From positions 50,897,994 to 50,961,993 of the forward strand of contig OX328125.1 of assembly GCA_946811695.1 (NCBI GenBank): a DNA stretch of 64,000 nucleotides, given 5' to 3'. Shown piece by piece: positions 30,011 to 41,375 of this stretch. The translations under genes were made by a program, and so were the position numbers. This stretch comes from Gonocerus acuteangulatus (lineage: Eukaryota; Arthropoda; Insecta; Hemiptera; Coreidae). The notes beneath the pieces were generated by a model. That model ran no database searches. It saw nothing but the letters and a program-made list of their open reading frames with translations, and was not told where the DNA came from. How positions within the stretch are numbered: the first letter of the stretch is position 1; each line of letters starts with the position of its first letter.

Positions 30011-31435
30011 TAATAAAAAAAGTAAGGAGTATTGTACCATAAACTTAGAGAAATATTTGCATGAGGAGTCCCTAGAGAGTATAGCCTTGTAAATGATCCA
30101 GCTGACTGGTAAGGTTGGTTCTCTGGTTTCAGCCGCAGTTCGACTACGATGCACTTCGCTTCCCAAGCCTAGTGTAATGGCGAGCAGCTGCAACGGAGAA
30201 ACGTTGTGCCTAACTTCCATCATCTAACTAAAGCTGGAGAATTGTGCAACAATCGTCCTGGCCAAATTAAAAATTAAGTTTTATTTGAAAATTTATGGTT
30301 ACTTACACTTAAAGAAGGATGCGTACAATCTCAGATTATACAAAATAGATATTGAAGGAAATTTTACGAGTCATGAAAAAAAAAAAAAAAAAAAAAAAAC
30401 AATTAAAAACTACAGATGAGGGAAATATATTGGATTTTTGTAAGATTCCTGAGTATTATTTTCTTGTAATTATTCCACAACTAGTCAAAGTGCATCTGTA
30501 AAAACGCGGAAATATCTTCGGGACAACTCAAATAACAATAATTTATATATACGTAAATCAAGAATATATTTTTTTAAATATAAAAAAAATACGTTTTTTC
30601 TGTTCTTCTTTCGGTCATAACTCGGAAATTATATACGCAAGAGATTTCCCCAAGACATCAAAAGATTCGCAATGAAATTATCTATGATGTCTTAATATTT
30701 ATAAATTTATTAAAATTCATTCGCTGCTCTGCAGCACAGCAATATGTATGAAAAAAAGGGCATAAAATTTACATACTTTAAACCATTTTTCCGGCAGCTT
30801 AAAATGCAACAACTTAGCAAATTTCGTTGAATTCGTTTCGTTAGTTTTCGCGTAATGCGTTTCCAATTAAGACATCAGAGAAACAATTAACATTTTAATA
30901 TTTTTGAAATATCCAAACGAAATGCCTTACATATTAGCAAAAAAAAAAAAAAAAAAAAAAAAAACTGATGCACAATAGATTTCAAAAACATTTTACGGAT
31001 TAAAAATCAGGAAATTTTTTAAAGTTAATAACAAATTCAAAATCCGGCAGCTAAGATAAACACATTCGGGCGTACGATAAAGTAAAGTAAGTATTTCACA
31101 GCGTAAAGGGTGAAATTTAGGCGTACAAAGTGAAATTTAGGCCTGGCAAAGTACCAATAAATAAAATCTAAACAATGAAATAAATAGGAATTACTTTACA
31201 TAAAAATATAATTATCAGGTACATATTTAACGCTTTAACTAAAATATATAATAATTATAAAAATTTAAAGTATGTATCTTATCATAATAACTTAAAGTAA
31301 AATTGATGAATTTAAAAACTGCTTATAGAGGAATCTATCATCTAAGTGAAGTTATATACTTTCACGGAAGGCATCAGAGGAACCACTATACAGTCTGAGG
31401 CCTTTTAGTGCGGTTACTCCCTACCTCCCAAGCAA
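30011..31435. other. AT-rich non-coding stretch
   Basis: Poly(A) runs at 30376-30399 and 30941-30963. A short two-unit repeat (AAAGTGAAATTTAGGCSTRS) lies at about 31103-31145. GCATCTGTAAAAACGCGG near 30490 relates to 8270. No gene. Confidence 0.5.
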
Positions 31436-31845
31436 GCTCAAAAATCGTCCGATTTCAATGAAATTTGGTACAAAAAGCTGTCATCTAATTTGAAAGATCA
31501 AGTTCGTTAACCAGCTGAATCCGCCCACTGGAAGATAGTGTTTGGGGCGAAATTCGCGCAAAAAAATCGTAACGCTTACGTTTTTGAGTTCATATGCTTG
31601 CAGGTACTTGTTTTATAAGTTTCTTAACATAGGAAAACGAATGAAACCATTTTTAAGGCGATATCTGTAACAGTTTCTGAGAAAAGTGGAATCAATGTTT
31701 TTGTAAGTCATTATTTTTCTGTGGGTACTTAGAATCGCGGGATTCAATTGAAATATTTTCTACATCTTGGAAATTAATCCGAACTAAGATGTTTAAATTT
31801 TGGTTATATTTGGAGTTAAGTTTATGCGAAAAAAATATTTTATTT
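31436..31845 (+). repeat. dispersed repeat with AATCCGCCCACTGGAAGAT, copy 2
   Basis: Collinear with 26258-26660, including GTTCGTTAACCAGCTGAATC, CGCCCACTGGAAGATAGTG and AATTCGCGCAAAAAAATCG. Confidence 0.75.
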
Positions 31846-33830
31846 TAGTATTTTATTAAAATAAGCCAAGAAAAGGTGAAAGGTATTGGTAATAAGTTTG
31901 GAGTGACTGTGGTAATCATGATGGCGCATACATAAGTTTGTTTTGAATTCTCCTATCTACATAACCTTCCTCATAGCCTACAACTGAAGTTATCGTTATT
32001 TTTTATTTTATATAAAGATTTTACCCTCGAGAGAATGGAATCTTATTTACCATGAAGCACATATTTACAGTTGATTATAACAGTAAAATGAATTTGCTAG
32101 TAAAACAATGAAACATAAAATGACAACGAGTTCCTGCGAGTCGGACTTTTTTAGAATCTCAAAAAGCTTTGCCAGGAGGGAATCGATCCCTGAAAGCAAG
32201 AGGAAATAATCAAGTAGGGAATGCTAGCAAGGCAAAGATACTTGTCAGTTTGTCGAAGGAAAGGCAAAATACTGGCCTTACTTGTCAGCGGTGCCTATAG
32301 GAGCGAATGTATTTTAGACGGGCAAACAAAACTCCTAAGGAAATGGCGATCGCTTTTCCCAAGGAGTTCAAGCTTTGTGTGAGGAGCTTTGAAAGGAACA
32401 AGGTGCGCTAGTCAAATTAGATTCAAGGTCGTCACAATGACCAAGGGCCTAGGCAGCTCGTAGTCCTTATTTTGTTCTATTGTATAATTTCCAGTAATTC
32501 CATTTATCGTAGTATAAGTATTGTACTTAAAACTATTATTTATTTAAGTATTTTACTTAAAAGGTATTTAATTATTTCTGGCAAGGATGAAAGAACATGC
32601 AAACTACGGTAAGAAGAAAGTACTCTTTTTGGATTTACGAGTCATTGGGACGAGGAAGACCAAAAGTGAGATGGCGTGTCACGTTATCCGAACACTGCTT
32701 GGTGTCCACAGCTAGACTCCAATTCCGAATACATTTTTAAGACATTAATTTATTATGATAATATAAAAGTAACACGAAAGATATAGAAATAATATGAAAC
32801 CAAACGCGAAAACAAGAGGAATCATAAAGGAAAAAGAAAAAAAAAATGAGTTTAAGGAAAAAAATTACTAAAAATATATAGAAGTCATTGTATCCAGAGT
32901 ATTTTTTTATTTTATTTTATTATTATTTTTTTTTAAAATGTGACTTCACCTCGAATGTGCCCTGCCCTTGAAAATACAAGGTTTTGTTTTGTTTTTTTCT
33001 TTAAGAAAACGGGAGATGATTAGAACAAAAATACCTGAATATTCATCATCTAGTACAATAAAATGACAATATTATTAAAAGCTGGGGTTTTTAGAGAACA
33101 AATTTAGAAGAGCGCTTTTAAAAAGGATTTTTTACGTCCAATAATTCTGAATATTGTGTGTCTGAATACACAATTTCGTGTGTTTCATTTGCTAATCCAG
33201 CAATCGAATTTTCTTGTTCCAAGCTATGAATTACCTGATTGAATAATAGACTTCAGTGAGTAGAGACTTGTAGAATTCCTTGACCTACCTTCTAGAATTC
33301 CCAAGCCTTCGCGGCTATAGAATCAGCACAGATCTCCTTAACGGGGGAATCACTCAGGGATATCTACTATCCCCTCTATTACTCAGAATGTAATATTGTA
33401 GAATGAATGTATATAATATTTACACTAAAATATTTATATTTACTAATACAGTGTACAAAACTGAGACTTCCGAGCTATCAGGTATTTGTCCTATGAACGC
33501 AAGAAAAAGAAAAAAATAGCTGCCAACCGCTTATTCATTTTTTAGTTATATCTAACCAAACGATTTCCAAATGAGACATTTTCTACAACGCTAGAAGCTG
33601 TAGCACTTACATGATAATTAAAATATAGCGACTACAGTGATAGTATGAAATGAAGGCTAGCCAAGATCCCAACCGCTCTCATCTACTCCAACGATTGTTT
33701 AAGTCGCCGCGAACCACAGACGTTTGTGCTCTGTCAGATTGTGAGGGCAGAGTACAGCCCAACGGTATTTTTATACAATTTTCCTGCACAGAGGCCTAAC
33801 AGTTACTACTAGGACTCACTCTAGGCTATT
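31846..33830. other. AT-rich non-coding stretch
   Basis: CGAGTTCCTGCGAGTCGGAC then TTTTTT at 32128-32153 is the recurring terminal motif. 32160-32460 is GC-richer with a GGAATCGATCCC word but no closed tRNA-like fold. Nothing else recognised. Confidence 0.5.
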
Positions 33831-34734
33831 AAAAGTCCGTCACGCAGGAGCTGCATAACTAAGCACTTTCCTCAGAATTTGGGTAGTGTAGACTGCTTTC
33901 CAGAACAATTTGCTTAAAATATCCTACATAAATAAAATAAAAACGTGAATAGTTCTCATTTTGTAATGAGTAACTGATCAATTATTAATTTGCATCCAGA
34001 GTTATGTTTACACATGGTACCTACTACACTAGGTAATAAATACAAAAATCCTCATATTATCGTATTTTGATCTAACGCAGGAACAGGATACAGACACTCT
34101 AGTGGTAGAAAGCGCTCCTTGCGGCGGCTTTGTGAACCTACGTCTGCCGGCTTTTCTATTCAAATATATTACAAATTAAACCCCCGCTTTCCGATTGACC
34201 GATTCAGCTCATTTTTACAACACTTCTTTCTCATGAGTTACCCACGACGTATACCGCGTTTCGTTACAATACAGCAGAAATTACGACCGGTATGAGTATA
34301 TTAGGAATTTGGGTCCGGAGTAAACCCCCCCCCTTCTAATGAACCGATTTAGTTTATTTTTACAACACATTTTTACCTGTAGATTACCACTACAAATACC
34401 GAGTTTCGTCGAAATATACCAAAAATCACGGCTGGTAGTGGCGAATTGGTATTGTGGGTCGGGAGTAAACCCCCCCTTCTAATGAACCGATTTAGTTCAT
34501 TTTTATATCTCACTTTTCTCTCTATATTACCACTAAGAATACCAAGTTTCGTTGAAATATAACAAATATTACGGCTGACATAGTCAAATAAGTGTTTTGG
34601 GTTCGGGGTAAACCCCCCCTTCCGGTGGGCCGACTTTGGTGGTTAACGAACTCGTTCAATCGATTGCTAATTGAATGCTATATACCAAGTTTCGTGACGA
34701 AAAAACAAAAACTCTGGCCGCTATCGTGTTAACA

Positions 34735-34816
<82 letters not shown>

Positions 34817-34948
34817 TATATATAAATTTTAACGGGGGTCATTTTCGGTGTCTACTAGGTAGGATCAATAAAGATTTGAAGAAATTTTTCAAAAATTCCG
34901 TCAAGAGTCCAACCTCAATAGCTACTTTCCTTCGGAGGAAAGTGCTAA
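33831..34948 (+). mobile_element. large dispersed repeat with 139-bp array and (TA)n, copy 1
   Basis: Starts AAAAGTCCGTCACGCAGGAG, then about 300 bp unique to the family (including GGTAGAAAGCGCTCCTTGCG). An array of about three units follows (GGGTCCGGAGTAAACCCCC, ATGAACCGATTTAGTT, GAGTTTCGTCGAAATATA), then AACTCGTTCAATCGATTG, ACAAAAACTCTGGCCGC, (TA)n at 34738-34825, and GGTCATTTTCGGTGTCTA ... CTTTCCTTCGGAGGAAAG. The inverted copy 42724-43980 matches nearly base for base. No coding frame, TIR or LTR recognised. Confidence 0.85.
34738..34825. repeat. (TA)n microsatellite inside the large repeat
   Basis: TA run with GA interruptions, at the same position as the TA runs in the copies at 42847 and 36092. 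The tract is therefore part of the element. Confidence 0.9.
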
Positions 34949-35004
34949 TAAAAAAAGTACTGAAAATTATCTGTGATAAAATTGATAAATCCTTCTAAAT
35001 ACTT

Positions 35005-35150
35005 CCTGCTAACTTTTAACGGGGCTCATTTTAGGTGTCTCCTCGGTATGATCTAAAAAGAAATAAAAGAATTTTTTTTTTTTAATTTCGCCTTGAGTGC
35101 AACGTCAGTAGCTACTTTCTTTCGGAAAGCGCCAATTGATAAGAAAGTAT
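35005..35150 (+). repeat. partial tandem duplicate of the large repeat's 3' end
   Basis: TTTAACGGGGCTCATTTTAG then GTGTCTCC ... CAGTAGCTACTTTCTTTCGG parallels 34830-34945. It is more diverged than the adjacent copy. Confidence 0.65.
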
Positions 35151-35944
35151 AAGAGATTTGAAACTAAAGGTCCACGAAGGCTAAGCATCTAAAAGGATTT
35201 ATTTATTGGTGTTCCGCTTAATGGCGATGTACACCTTACGTCCATTTTTCATATATATCCTACGAACTAAATCTCACAGGTCATGTTATTCAATAGAGTT
35301 CAAGTTTGGACCATAAGTCTTCCTTTCACATTGCATGGTTTCCTTTAATTCTTAGTCATTGCTGAAAATAACTACAAAAACACAGGAAAATACTCTTTTA
35401 GGTTGGCCTTTTTTATTAATAGTTCATAGTTATAAAGATGAATAAACGGGAGCACATTAAGGTTCTATTGAACAATCTTGGAGAAAATAGCATTCTCTTG
35501 AACTATATCAATTTTCTAGGTTCCCTTTTATCTGAAGACGTAAGAACGGTTTACCGTTGCGGTGACTGTGATCAGTGAAGCAGTCATGCCAAGCAGGCTT
35601 CCTCATTAGATAAATGGTTACCTAAAACCATCCAGTTTTCCATAAATTTAACAGTCTAGAAACACAGTTGTAGAGAATCAATGCTTCTAGCTAGAATGAC
35701 CAGGAAGTTATGTCATAGCAATGTTGACAAGCTCGTGAGAGTGGCCTTGTTCTGTATAAAGAAACTATAGGATCCGTATACAGTTTGTAAATGCCAAAAA
35801 TAGGTTCAGCGAATTTGAGATCCTTGTTTATAATCTCCATAGTGTTTTCTTGGAGCGATGGCAAAATAATATTCCTCGAAACTTTTCACGCCACTGTTTA
35901 ACATCTTTAATTTTTAATTTTAGTTCATTTTTTTCTTTTTACGA
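35151..35944. other. non-coding, unassigned
   Basis: No gene or known repeat recognised. Confidence 0.5.
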
Positions 35945-36089
35945 CTAATTTTGACAGATAGGTCTTATAAAACGACCAGTTGTCGTGCTTTCTGAAGTAC
36001 GAGTAATGTTGGTAATGATGTTGCACTCATGAAAAAATTTCATAAAACATTCATCGATCCTACCCACTAAATATCGAAAACGACTCGCG

Positions 36090-36141
<52 letters not shown>

Positions 36142-36400
36142 CATATCTGTAAACACCAGAGTTTTTGTTTTTCACCACGAAAGTTGGTATGTAGCATTCC
36201 CCAAGCAAACTTTTAACAAGTTTGTCAACCAGTAAAATCCCTCAATCTGGAGGGGTGGGGGGTTTACTCTGCATCCAAATTACTAATTTGCTCATACTGG
36301 TCGTAATTTATGTTAAATTGTAACAAAACCCGGTAAAAGTCGTATGTGCGTAAAAATAAAGGTGTGTTTTGAAAATAAACTAAATCGTTGAGAGGAGATC
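35945..36400 (-). mobile_element. large dispersed repeat, diverged partial copy
   Basis: Minus strand carries the GATCC...ATGAA segment, (TA)n (36092-36136), AAAAACTCTGG, then array-like AGTAAACCCCCC and ACGACCAGTATGAGC. It is a third, older copy of the family at 33831 and 42724. Confidence 0.6.
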
Positions 36401-36420
36401 AGTTACTGTTGGTATTGATA

Positions 36421-36429
36421 GATTGAGTC

Positions 36430-36506
<77 letters not shown>

Positions 36507-36684
36507 GGCGCATCTACATCTAGGTCATTAGCGCCGACATCCAGGGTGCAGCGAGGAATTTTACCAGCGAGCCGTGGGATGATAAAATTCCTGCCGGAGG
36601 TTGGGAATCGAACCCACCATCTCCCGCTTATGAATCCAAGGCGCTAGCCATTATTAGACCACGGGAGACCCCGATTGAGTCAGT
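36421..36684. repeat. 12-bp target duplication pair around a SINE
   Basis: GATTGAGTCAGT at 36421-36432 and again at 36673-36684, abutting the two ends of the SINE at 36433-36672. Confidence 0.93.
36433..36672 (-). mobile_element. tRNA-derived SINE (type G), full-length
   Basis: Minus strand from 36672: GGGGTCTCCCGTGGTCTAAT, AATGGCTAGCGCCTTGG, GATGGTGGGTTCGATTCCC, then body GGCAGGAATTTTATCATCCC, then GTCGGCGCTAATGACCTAG and ATGTAGATGCGCCGTAAAA, and a ~70-nt poly(A). A box (TGGTCTAATAATGG) and B box (GGTTCGATTCC) are both good. The tail is the same as in the 5S-SINE. The long A tail and perfect 12-bp duplication indicate a recent insertion. A frame starting in the T run is an artefact. Confidence 0.92.
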
Positions 36685-37092
36685 GTTCGGGCTTGTTATT
36701 GTAATATATACCTCAGTAAATCTACCTTTATAAACAAAATCGGTTTATTAGAAATTGGGATTTACTCTATATTGTGTTCAAATTGAATTAAGCCACCAAA
36801 CCGGCTCGGGCATTGGTTGTCACTTCTACCAATAGGAAGCTGAACAGGATATGTCTTAGCTATGGCCTAGTAAGACGCTAAAAATGTAACGGTTCGGCTA
36901 CGTCCGGACGATGGTAAACGAGGGTTCCGTTGCTATGGCCACTGGCCGACGTGGTTACCGAACTATCGAATCCGTCAAATTTTCATGGTTATGACGTAAA
37001 CTGATTGGATATTAAATCAGTGGAGTTAGTTACAGCGTTGTATAGAGGAAGAAGTCAGTCGGGATCATGTGTGTCAGGATGTCGTCTGCGGA
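36685..37092. other. non-coding, unassigned
   Basis: No recognised feature. Confidence 0.45.
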
Positions 37093-37209
37093 CATGCCTT
37101 TTCTTATTTTCTAAAGAAAAGCCTCCGCCCATAGCGGGAATCGATCCCACAACCCATGGCACGAAGTGTAAAGTGCTGAAACCTTAACTCTCAAGGCCAC
37201 CGGGTCTCC
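37093..37209 (-). mobile_element. tRNA-derived SINE (type L), head and 5' body
   Basis: Minus strand: GGAGACCCGGTGGCCTTGAG, GTTAAGGTTTCAGCAC, GGTTGTGGGATCGATTCCC, then GGAGGCTTTTCTTTAGAAAA. The core and tail beyond AAGAAAAGGCAT are lost. Confidence 0.75.
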
Positions 37210-37221
37210 GAAAAAAAAATG

Positions 37222-37327
37222 AATAAAAACTTATTAAAAAATTAATAATTGAGTCGGCTGTTTATTAAAATAATATTTATTTATTTAAATTTTGCTATCC
37301 ATTTACAATTGAGAACTAATTATAGTG
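37222..37327 (-). mobile_element. host repeat and SINE tail remnant
   Basis: AATTAATAATTGAGTCGGC is a piece of the CAGGAGC-ended repeat (compare 43822-43842). TTATTTATTTAAATTTTGC then TATCCATTTA (37276-37306) is a minus-strand type L SINE tail. The host repeat resumes at 37640. Confidence 0.55.
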
Positions 37328-37452
37328 AAGGCCTGTTGGCCGTGATTGCCTTTCGAAAAAAGAAAGGCATCATCTCTATCCTGGCTAGAAAAGGGTAGTA
37401 ACCCATAAATAACCCTTTCGAAAATTCTTTGTTAATAATAAATGGACAGTAA
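37328..37452 (+). mobile_element. tRNA-derived SINE (type L), internally deleted
   Basis: GGCCTGTTGGCCGTGATTG jumps directly to CGAAAAAAGAAAGGCATC, so most of the tRNA-like head including the B box is deleted. The core CTAGAAAAGGGTAGTAACC and tail AATAATAAATGGACAGTAAA are kept. Confidence 0.7.
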
Positions 37453-37457
37453 AATTA

Positions 37458-37631
37458 TTGACAACGAATTTTAGGACGGGTTATCTCTAGGTTTTGACCA
37501 TTTTCTATCCAGGATATGGCTGATGCCTTTTCTTTTTTCTAACGAAAAGCCACCACCCCATAGTGGGAATCGAACCCACGACCCTTGACACGGAGTGCTC
37601 ACGCCTTAGCTCTCACAGCCATCGGGCCTCC
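37458..37631 (-). mobile_element. tRNA-derived SINE (type L), tail-to-tail with previous
   Basis: Minus strand: GGAGGCCCGATGGCTGTGAG, AGCTAAGGCGTGAGCAC, AAGGGTCGTGGGTTCGATTC, TGGGGTGGTGGCTTTTCG, core ATCCTGGATAGAAAATGG, then AACCCGTCCTAAAATTCG. Its tail abuts the tail of the plus-strand copy. Confidence 0.8.
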
Positions 37632-37639
37632 ATTATAAT

Positions 37640-37790
37640 AATAAAAGAATAAAACTATTCTTCTTATTTTTTAATTTATGTAGGTTATTTTAAGCAAATT
37701 ATTCAGGAATGCAGTATCTACCTTCTAAGGATCGTGCTTAGTTATTGAGCTCCTGCGTGACTGACGTTTTACACACTCCGTTTCAACGAA
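37640..37790 (-). mobile_element. end of the CAGGAGC-ended repeat interrupted by SINEs
   Basis: TTTATGTAGGTTATTTTAAG, CAAATTATTCAGGAATGCAG, GCTTAGTTATTGAGCTCCTG, CGTGACTGACGTTTT align with 43870-43980. With 37222-37260 this shows type L SINE material nested in an older repeat. Confidence 0.65.
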
Positions 37791-38784
37791 TTTGACACCT
37801 ATGGATGTGGACACTGTAAGATACATTAATTTCATTCGATGGATCGAAAATAGGGATATAAAGGTAAGAAGAGGTCAAAGAGGTTAAGAGGTCAAAATAT
37901 GATGGCTTCCCTTAATTAGAAGAAATAGTTAAACAGCTCACTTTTATAAGTAAGTCTTCCCAGGAATTATCTAAGAAGCAATTCTAAAGTGAAATTGCTA
38001 TATATTTTTTATTATACTTTCACTTAAGAACACTGATTGTTCGTTAATGGCTTTATAAAAAAGAACTAAACAATGGAAGACCCTACCAATGAAAAAGTGT
38101 AATCGATCTTATAGAAGAAGCCTAATAGATCTAACTGTCTCACAGCTGTTCCTAGCTTATTTTACGAATTTTATTGATTTTCAATCTACAAGAAAAGTAA
38201 TGACAATTAGGAACGAGGAAATTATTGTTAATTTGGATAGTAACTGCTTGAGCGACCAATGAATATACGGACAATAAATTGTTTATAATGAAATAAAAGG
38301 TGAGTACGATATGCAGAAGAGAAGAAATTGTTGTTACCAGGCTAAGAATAGGCCATTCATTGCTAACTCATTATCAAGTAATGTCACGTCAAGGCGAATC
38401 GCTCTGCAGTATTTTTAATGTGATATTGGCAATAAAATACATACGTACTGACAGATTTTAAAAAACGGGAATACTTGAACATATCACACAACATTCAACA
38501 GATTCTGACTTAGCCTATGTAGAGACTATATTACAAGAATTAAAAAACAAAAAAAAAAGTTGTATACCAAAATATTAACAAAAAGAGAATTATTAATGAA
38601 TAGATGAATTAATCCTCTTGTGACTGATTATAAATCACAATCTATAATTAACATTAATTTTTTTTAGATACATGATATGGTATGTTTATGTGTGCAGTAA
38701 GTATATATTAGTCTATATAAACTGGTATGTTACATGGATCTCCCATGTTTTCTCTCATCTTTAATAGATGTTTAAGAATGGTGA
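37791..38784. other. AT-rich non-coding stretch
   Basis: No gene or recognised repeat. Confidence 0.5.
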
Positions 38785-38835
38785 GATAACCCGGCACTAA
38801 TGCCATAGATGTCTATACACTCAACAAAAAAAAAG
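38785..38835 (+). mobile_element. SINE core/tail fragment
   Basis: GTGAGATAACCCGGCACTAA then TGCCATAGATGTCTATACAC then an A run: a diverged piece of the shared GATAGCCCGGCGCTAATG ... GATGTAGATGCGCC tail. Confidence 0.55.
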
Positions 38836-39471
38836 TCACATATTTTTTTTTTTAAATTTTTTCATCAGACATTTGTATATTAGTAAGTACATTTTTTTAG
38901 ATACTTATGCCTAATTTAAATATCATTATAGACTTGATGGGGTAACGGACGAAAAGAGAAAAATACAATCGTTTAAATGCCAATAAATAAATAATTAATT
39001 AATTAAGCAGGTAATTGCCCGAAAAGTTATGAGCCTTTTATATACAGGCTGGGAGTGCCGCGATATATCTATTTATATTTTACCATCTACTTATGAATCT
39101 ATGTGCAGAAATATTGATTTTTCATTCAAAATAAAAGCTCGTTTTCTATTTGTAATTAAAACCTTGAATTCGAAGACTAACGAGTCCATCATGTTACATA
39201 ATTCTTAAAAGTTGTGTTAAACATTAGTTTTCTTTTTAACGCGCACCAACATCATTACAAGATATATAGCCCGGATTTTTCAACTGGTTTTTCACTACTT
39301 AGAGTGACTTACGCCACTTTCATTATAGCCAAGTCAATTAGAGGAAGGTCACCGTTCAATTCACTATATTTAGAGATTGGAAATTGTAATACGTATCAAA
39401 TTGTCAGGGTTCAATCGTTGTGTCTTAAAAAAACTACATTTGTTATGTGAAAATGGGTTTTATTGTTTGCT
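38836..39471. other. AT-rich non-coding stretch
   Basis: No gene or recognised repeat; the 78-codon frame at 39214-39450 lacks family features. Confidence 0.5.
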
Positions 39472-39504
39472 GACGTTTCGACTTGGAATTCAAGCCTTCG
39501 TCAG
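39472..39504 (-). ncRNA. hammerhead ribozyme-like motif 4 (intact core)
   Basis: Minus strand: CTGACGA, stem GGCTTG-aattc-CAAGTC (one G-U pair), GAAACGTC. The core residues all fit. The stem II sequence differs from motifs 1-3, with compensating pairing preserved, so it is a separate family. Flank pairing for stem I is not clear. Confidence 0.6.
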
Positions 39505-39506
39505 GG

Positions 39507-39567
39507 CGATGAGAAGACGAAGAACTGATTTTGCATCCGTGAGGTATAGTTCTTCGTCTTCTCGTCG
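39507..39567. repeat. 20-bp inverted repeat beside the hammerhead-like motif
   Basis: CGATGAGAAGACGAAGAACT (39507-39526) and AGTTCTTCGTCTTCTCGTCG (39548-39567) pair with one mismatch around a 21-nt loop. Confidence 0.85.
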
Positions 39568-39769
39568 GTAAGCCTACACATCTAGGTCTCACACCAGTAT
39601 TGATTAAGACAAAAAGACCGAACCCTGACAATTTATACCTTCGCATCACCATCGGTCAACGATCTCCTCTCAATTATATGTATGAGGTTATCAGAAATAG
39701 GTGTAGTCCGAAGTATTGCATGATGGATTCCCGAATCTTGCTAACCTCTGAACTTCATGGACAACAATA
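39568..39769. other. spacer
   Basis: No recognised feature. Confidence 0.4.
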
Positions 39770-39771
39770 TA

Positions 39772-39980
39772 TCGCACTAGCATTTCTAAAGTGACACAAC
39801 TCAAAAATCTGTGTTTTTCAGTTATGACTATCAACACATGAAGCTTCAGAGCTTGAACACCAGAGGGCACATGTGTCAGGTTTCCTGACTTAATGATATG
39901 CCCCTACATAGGTAAATGTGACACATTTTCAGTTGAGTTTTTTTATTTTGAGTTGTGTCACGTTAGAAATGCTAGTGCGA
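39772..39980 (+). mobile_element. MITE with TA target duplication
   Basis: Left TIR TCGCACTAGCATTTCTAAAG then TGACACAACTCAAAA; right TIR TTTTGAGTTGTGTCACGTTA then GAAATGCTAGTGCGA. About 34 bp, two mismatches. TA precedes (39770-39771) and follows (39981-39982), as for Tc1/mariner-type elements. At 209 bp it has no coding capacity. Relatives at 12906 and 5048. Confidence 0.88.
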
Positions 39981-39982
39981 TA

Positions 39983-41299
39983 AGAATCAATTCCCGTTCT
40001 GTTACGCAGAGCGTGCTGTACCGTTTCTCGCACTGTTGCGTCGTTGTCACACTTCGCCACAATGCATCTGCTTTTTCTACGTATCAACGTTGTGTTTTTT
40101 TCTTTGTCACGCTACACATGTCGAAAAAAACACACGAGGGGTTGGAAAATAGATAATAGCCGTAGTTTTTGTTATTTTCTTCGCGTTAAGCAATAGATCA
40201 AAACTGGAGATAGGAATAGAAGGAGGGTTGAAGTTCTATTACATCTTACAATGAGGCCTGACAAAGCAGAAATGGACCGGAGTCTGCCTTTGTCGCGTCA
40301 TGGCCGACTTCTCTCAGCCCTGGAACTATTTCTGCACGCTCATATTCTAATTTACAACAACAAACACATTTAAAATAGCTTACATTTATGAGTTCTGCTG
40401 TGGGATTCAAATAGGAAAACTACAGAAATATTAAACTAACAATTGATTTCTTCTTCATACTCGCTCATGGACACTCTAAACATCATGAAGCGTCCTGCTA
40501 ATTTTTGGATTCTGATTTTAAGTTAATTTTGAAATCTAAATTATCAGTTATATGTTTTGTTTCTTTGCAATTTCTTTTATTTATGTAATTTTTACATTTT
40601 AAAAATCAAATATGATTCATATTTTTAAGATGAAGTCTTGAAGAATAATTTACTCTTATGTGCTTCATTAAGAAATATATTTTTTAATTGTAGTTGTATT
40701 GTTGTGCATATAATATATGAAAAGATACGGGGGGGGGGGGGGGGGTGAAAAAGATACGTAAACATTTTGAGCGCTAAAGTTTCCAAAATACCTTGTTAAA
40801 TTTATCAGATGTTTGACCTTTTCAACTAAAACTTCGTACGTTAGTTATATTACAGTTGTTTATTTTTTTAGTTTATTATAAAATAAATTCCTCTTTTTGA
40901 ACAAAAATTTAACTTTTAAATTTAAAGGCATTTAGAGGACTAGCCAAAAAAATGTTTCTTGCAAGAAGACAAAAAACAAAGAAACGTTTATTGACCTATT
41001 ATTATTAATAAACTATGTATTTATGATAAATAGTTTTTTCCCCATTTTGTTTATAAATTTTATGGACAGAGATATGAATGAAAGTTGGAAAAGGAAGGCT
41101 CCAGAAGCCCCCTTGGGCATCCTAGGGTTAAGACTTGAAGGTTTTACTGTTTCAAATTAGGCCTACTGATATTTGGCTACAAATCAAGCATTCTGTTCTG
41201 TTTTTTTTTTAGTGTATCCGAAAATACTTCCTCTGCTCGATGAAATACCAAGAGACAAGAAACGTCTTTCTTCTTATTATGTTTTTCCAGTCCCGTCCT
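39983..41299. other. AT-rich non-coding, with a G17 run
   Basis: A 17-nt G run at 40729-40745 is flanked by AAAGATAC on both sides. The 87-codon frame at 39893-40156 starts inside the MITE and is not supported. No gene. Confidence 0.5.
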
Positions 41300-41375
41300 G
41301 CCAATCCCGCTATGGCTATTAGAGCCAGACTGTGTACTGGCTGCTACCCTTTCTAAACCTCCATGGTTGAGCAGG
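41300..41375 (-). mobile_element. decayed SINE core/tail
   Basis: Minus strand TTTAGAAAGGGTAGCAGCC then GTCTGGCTCTAATAGCCATA resembles the shared AGAAAAGGGTGGCAACC ... GGCGCTAATGGCCAT segment. Confidence 0.5.
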
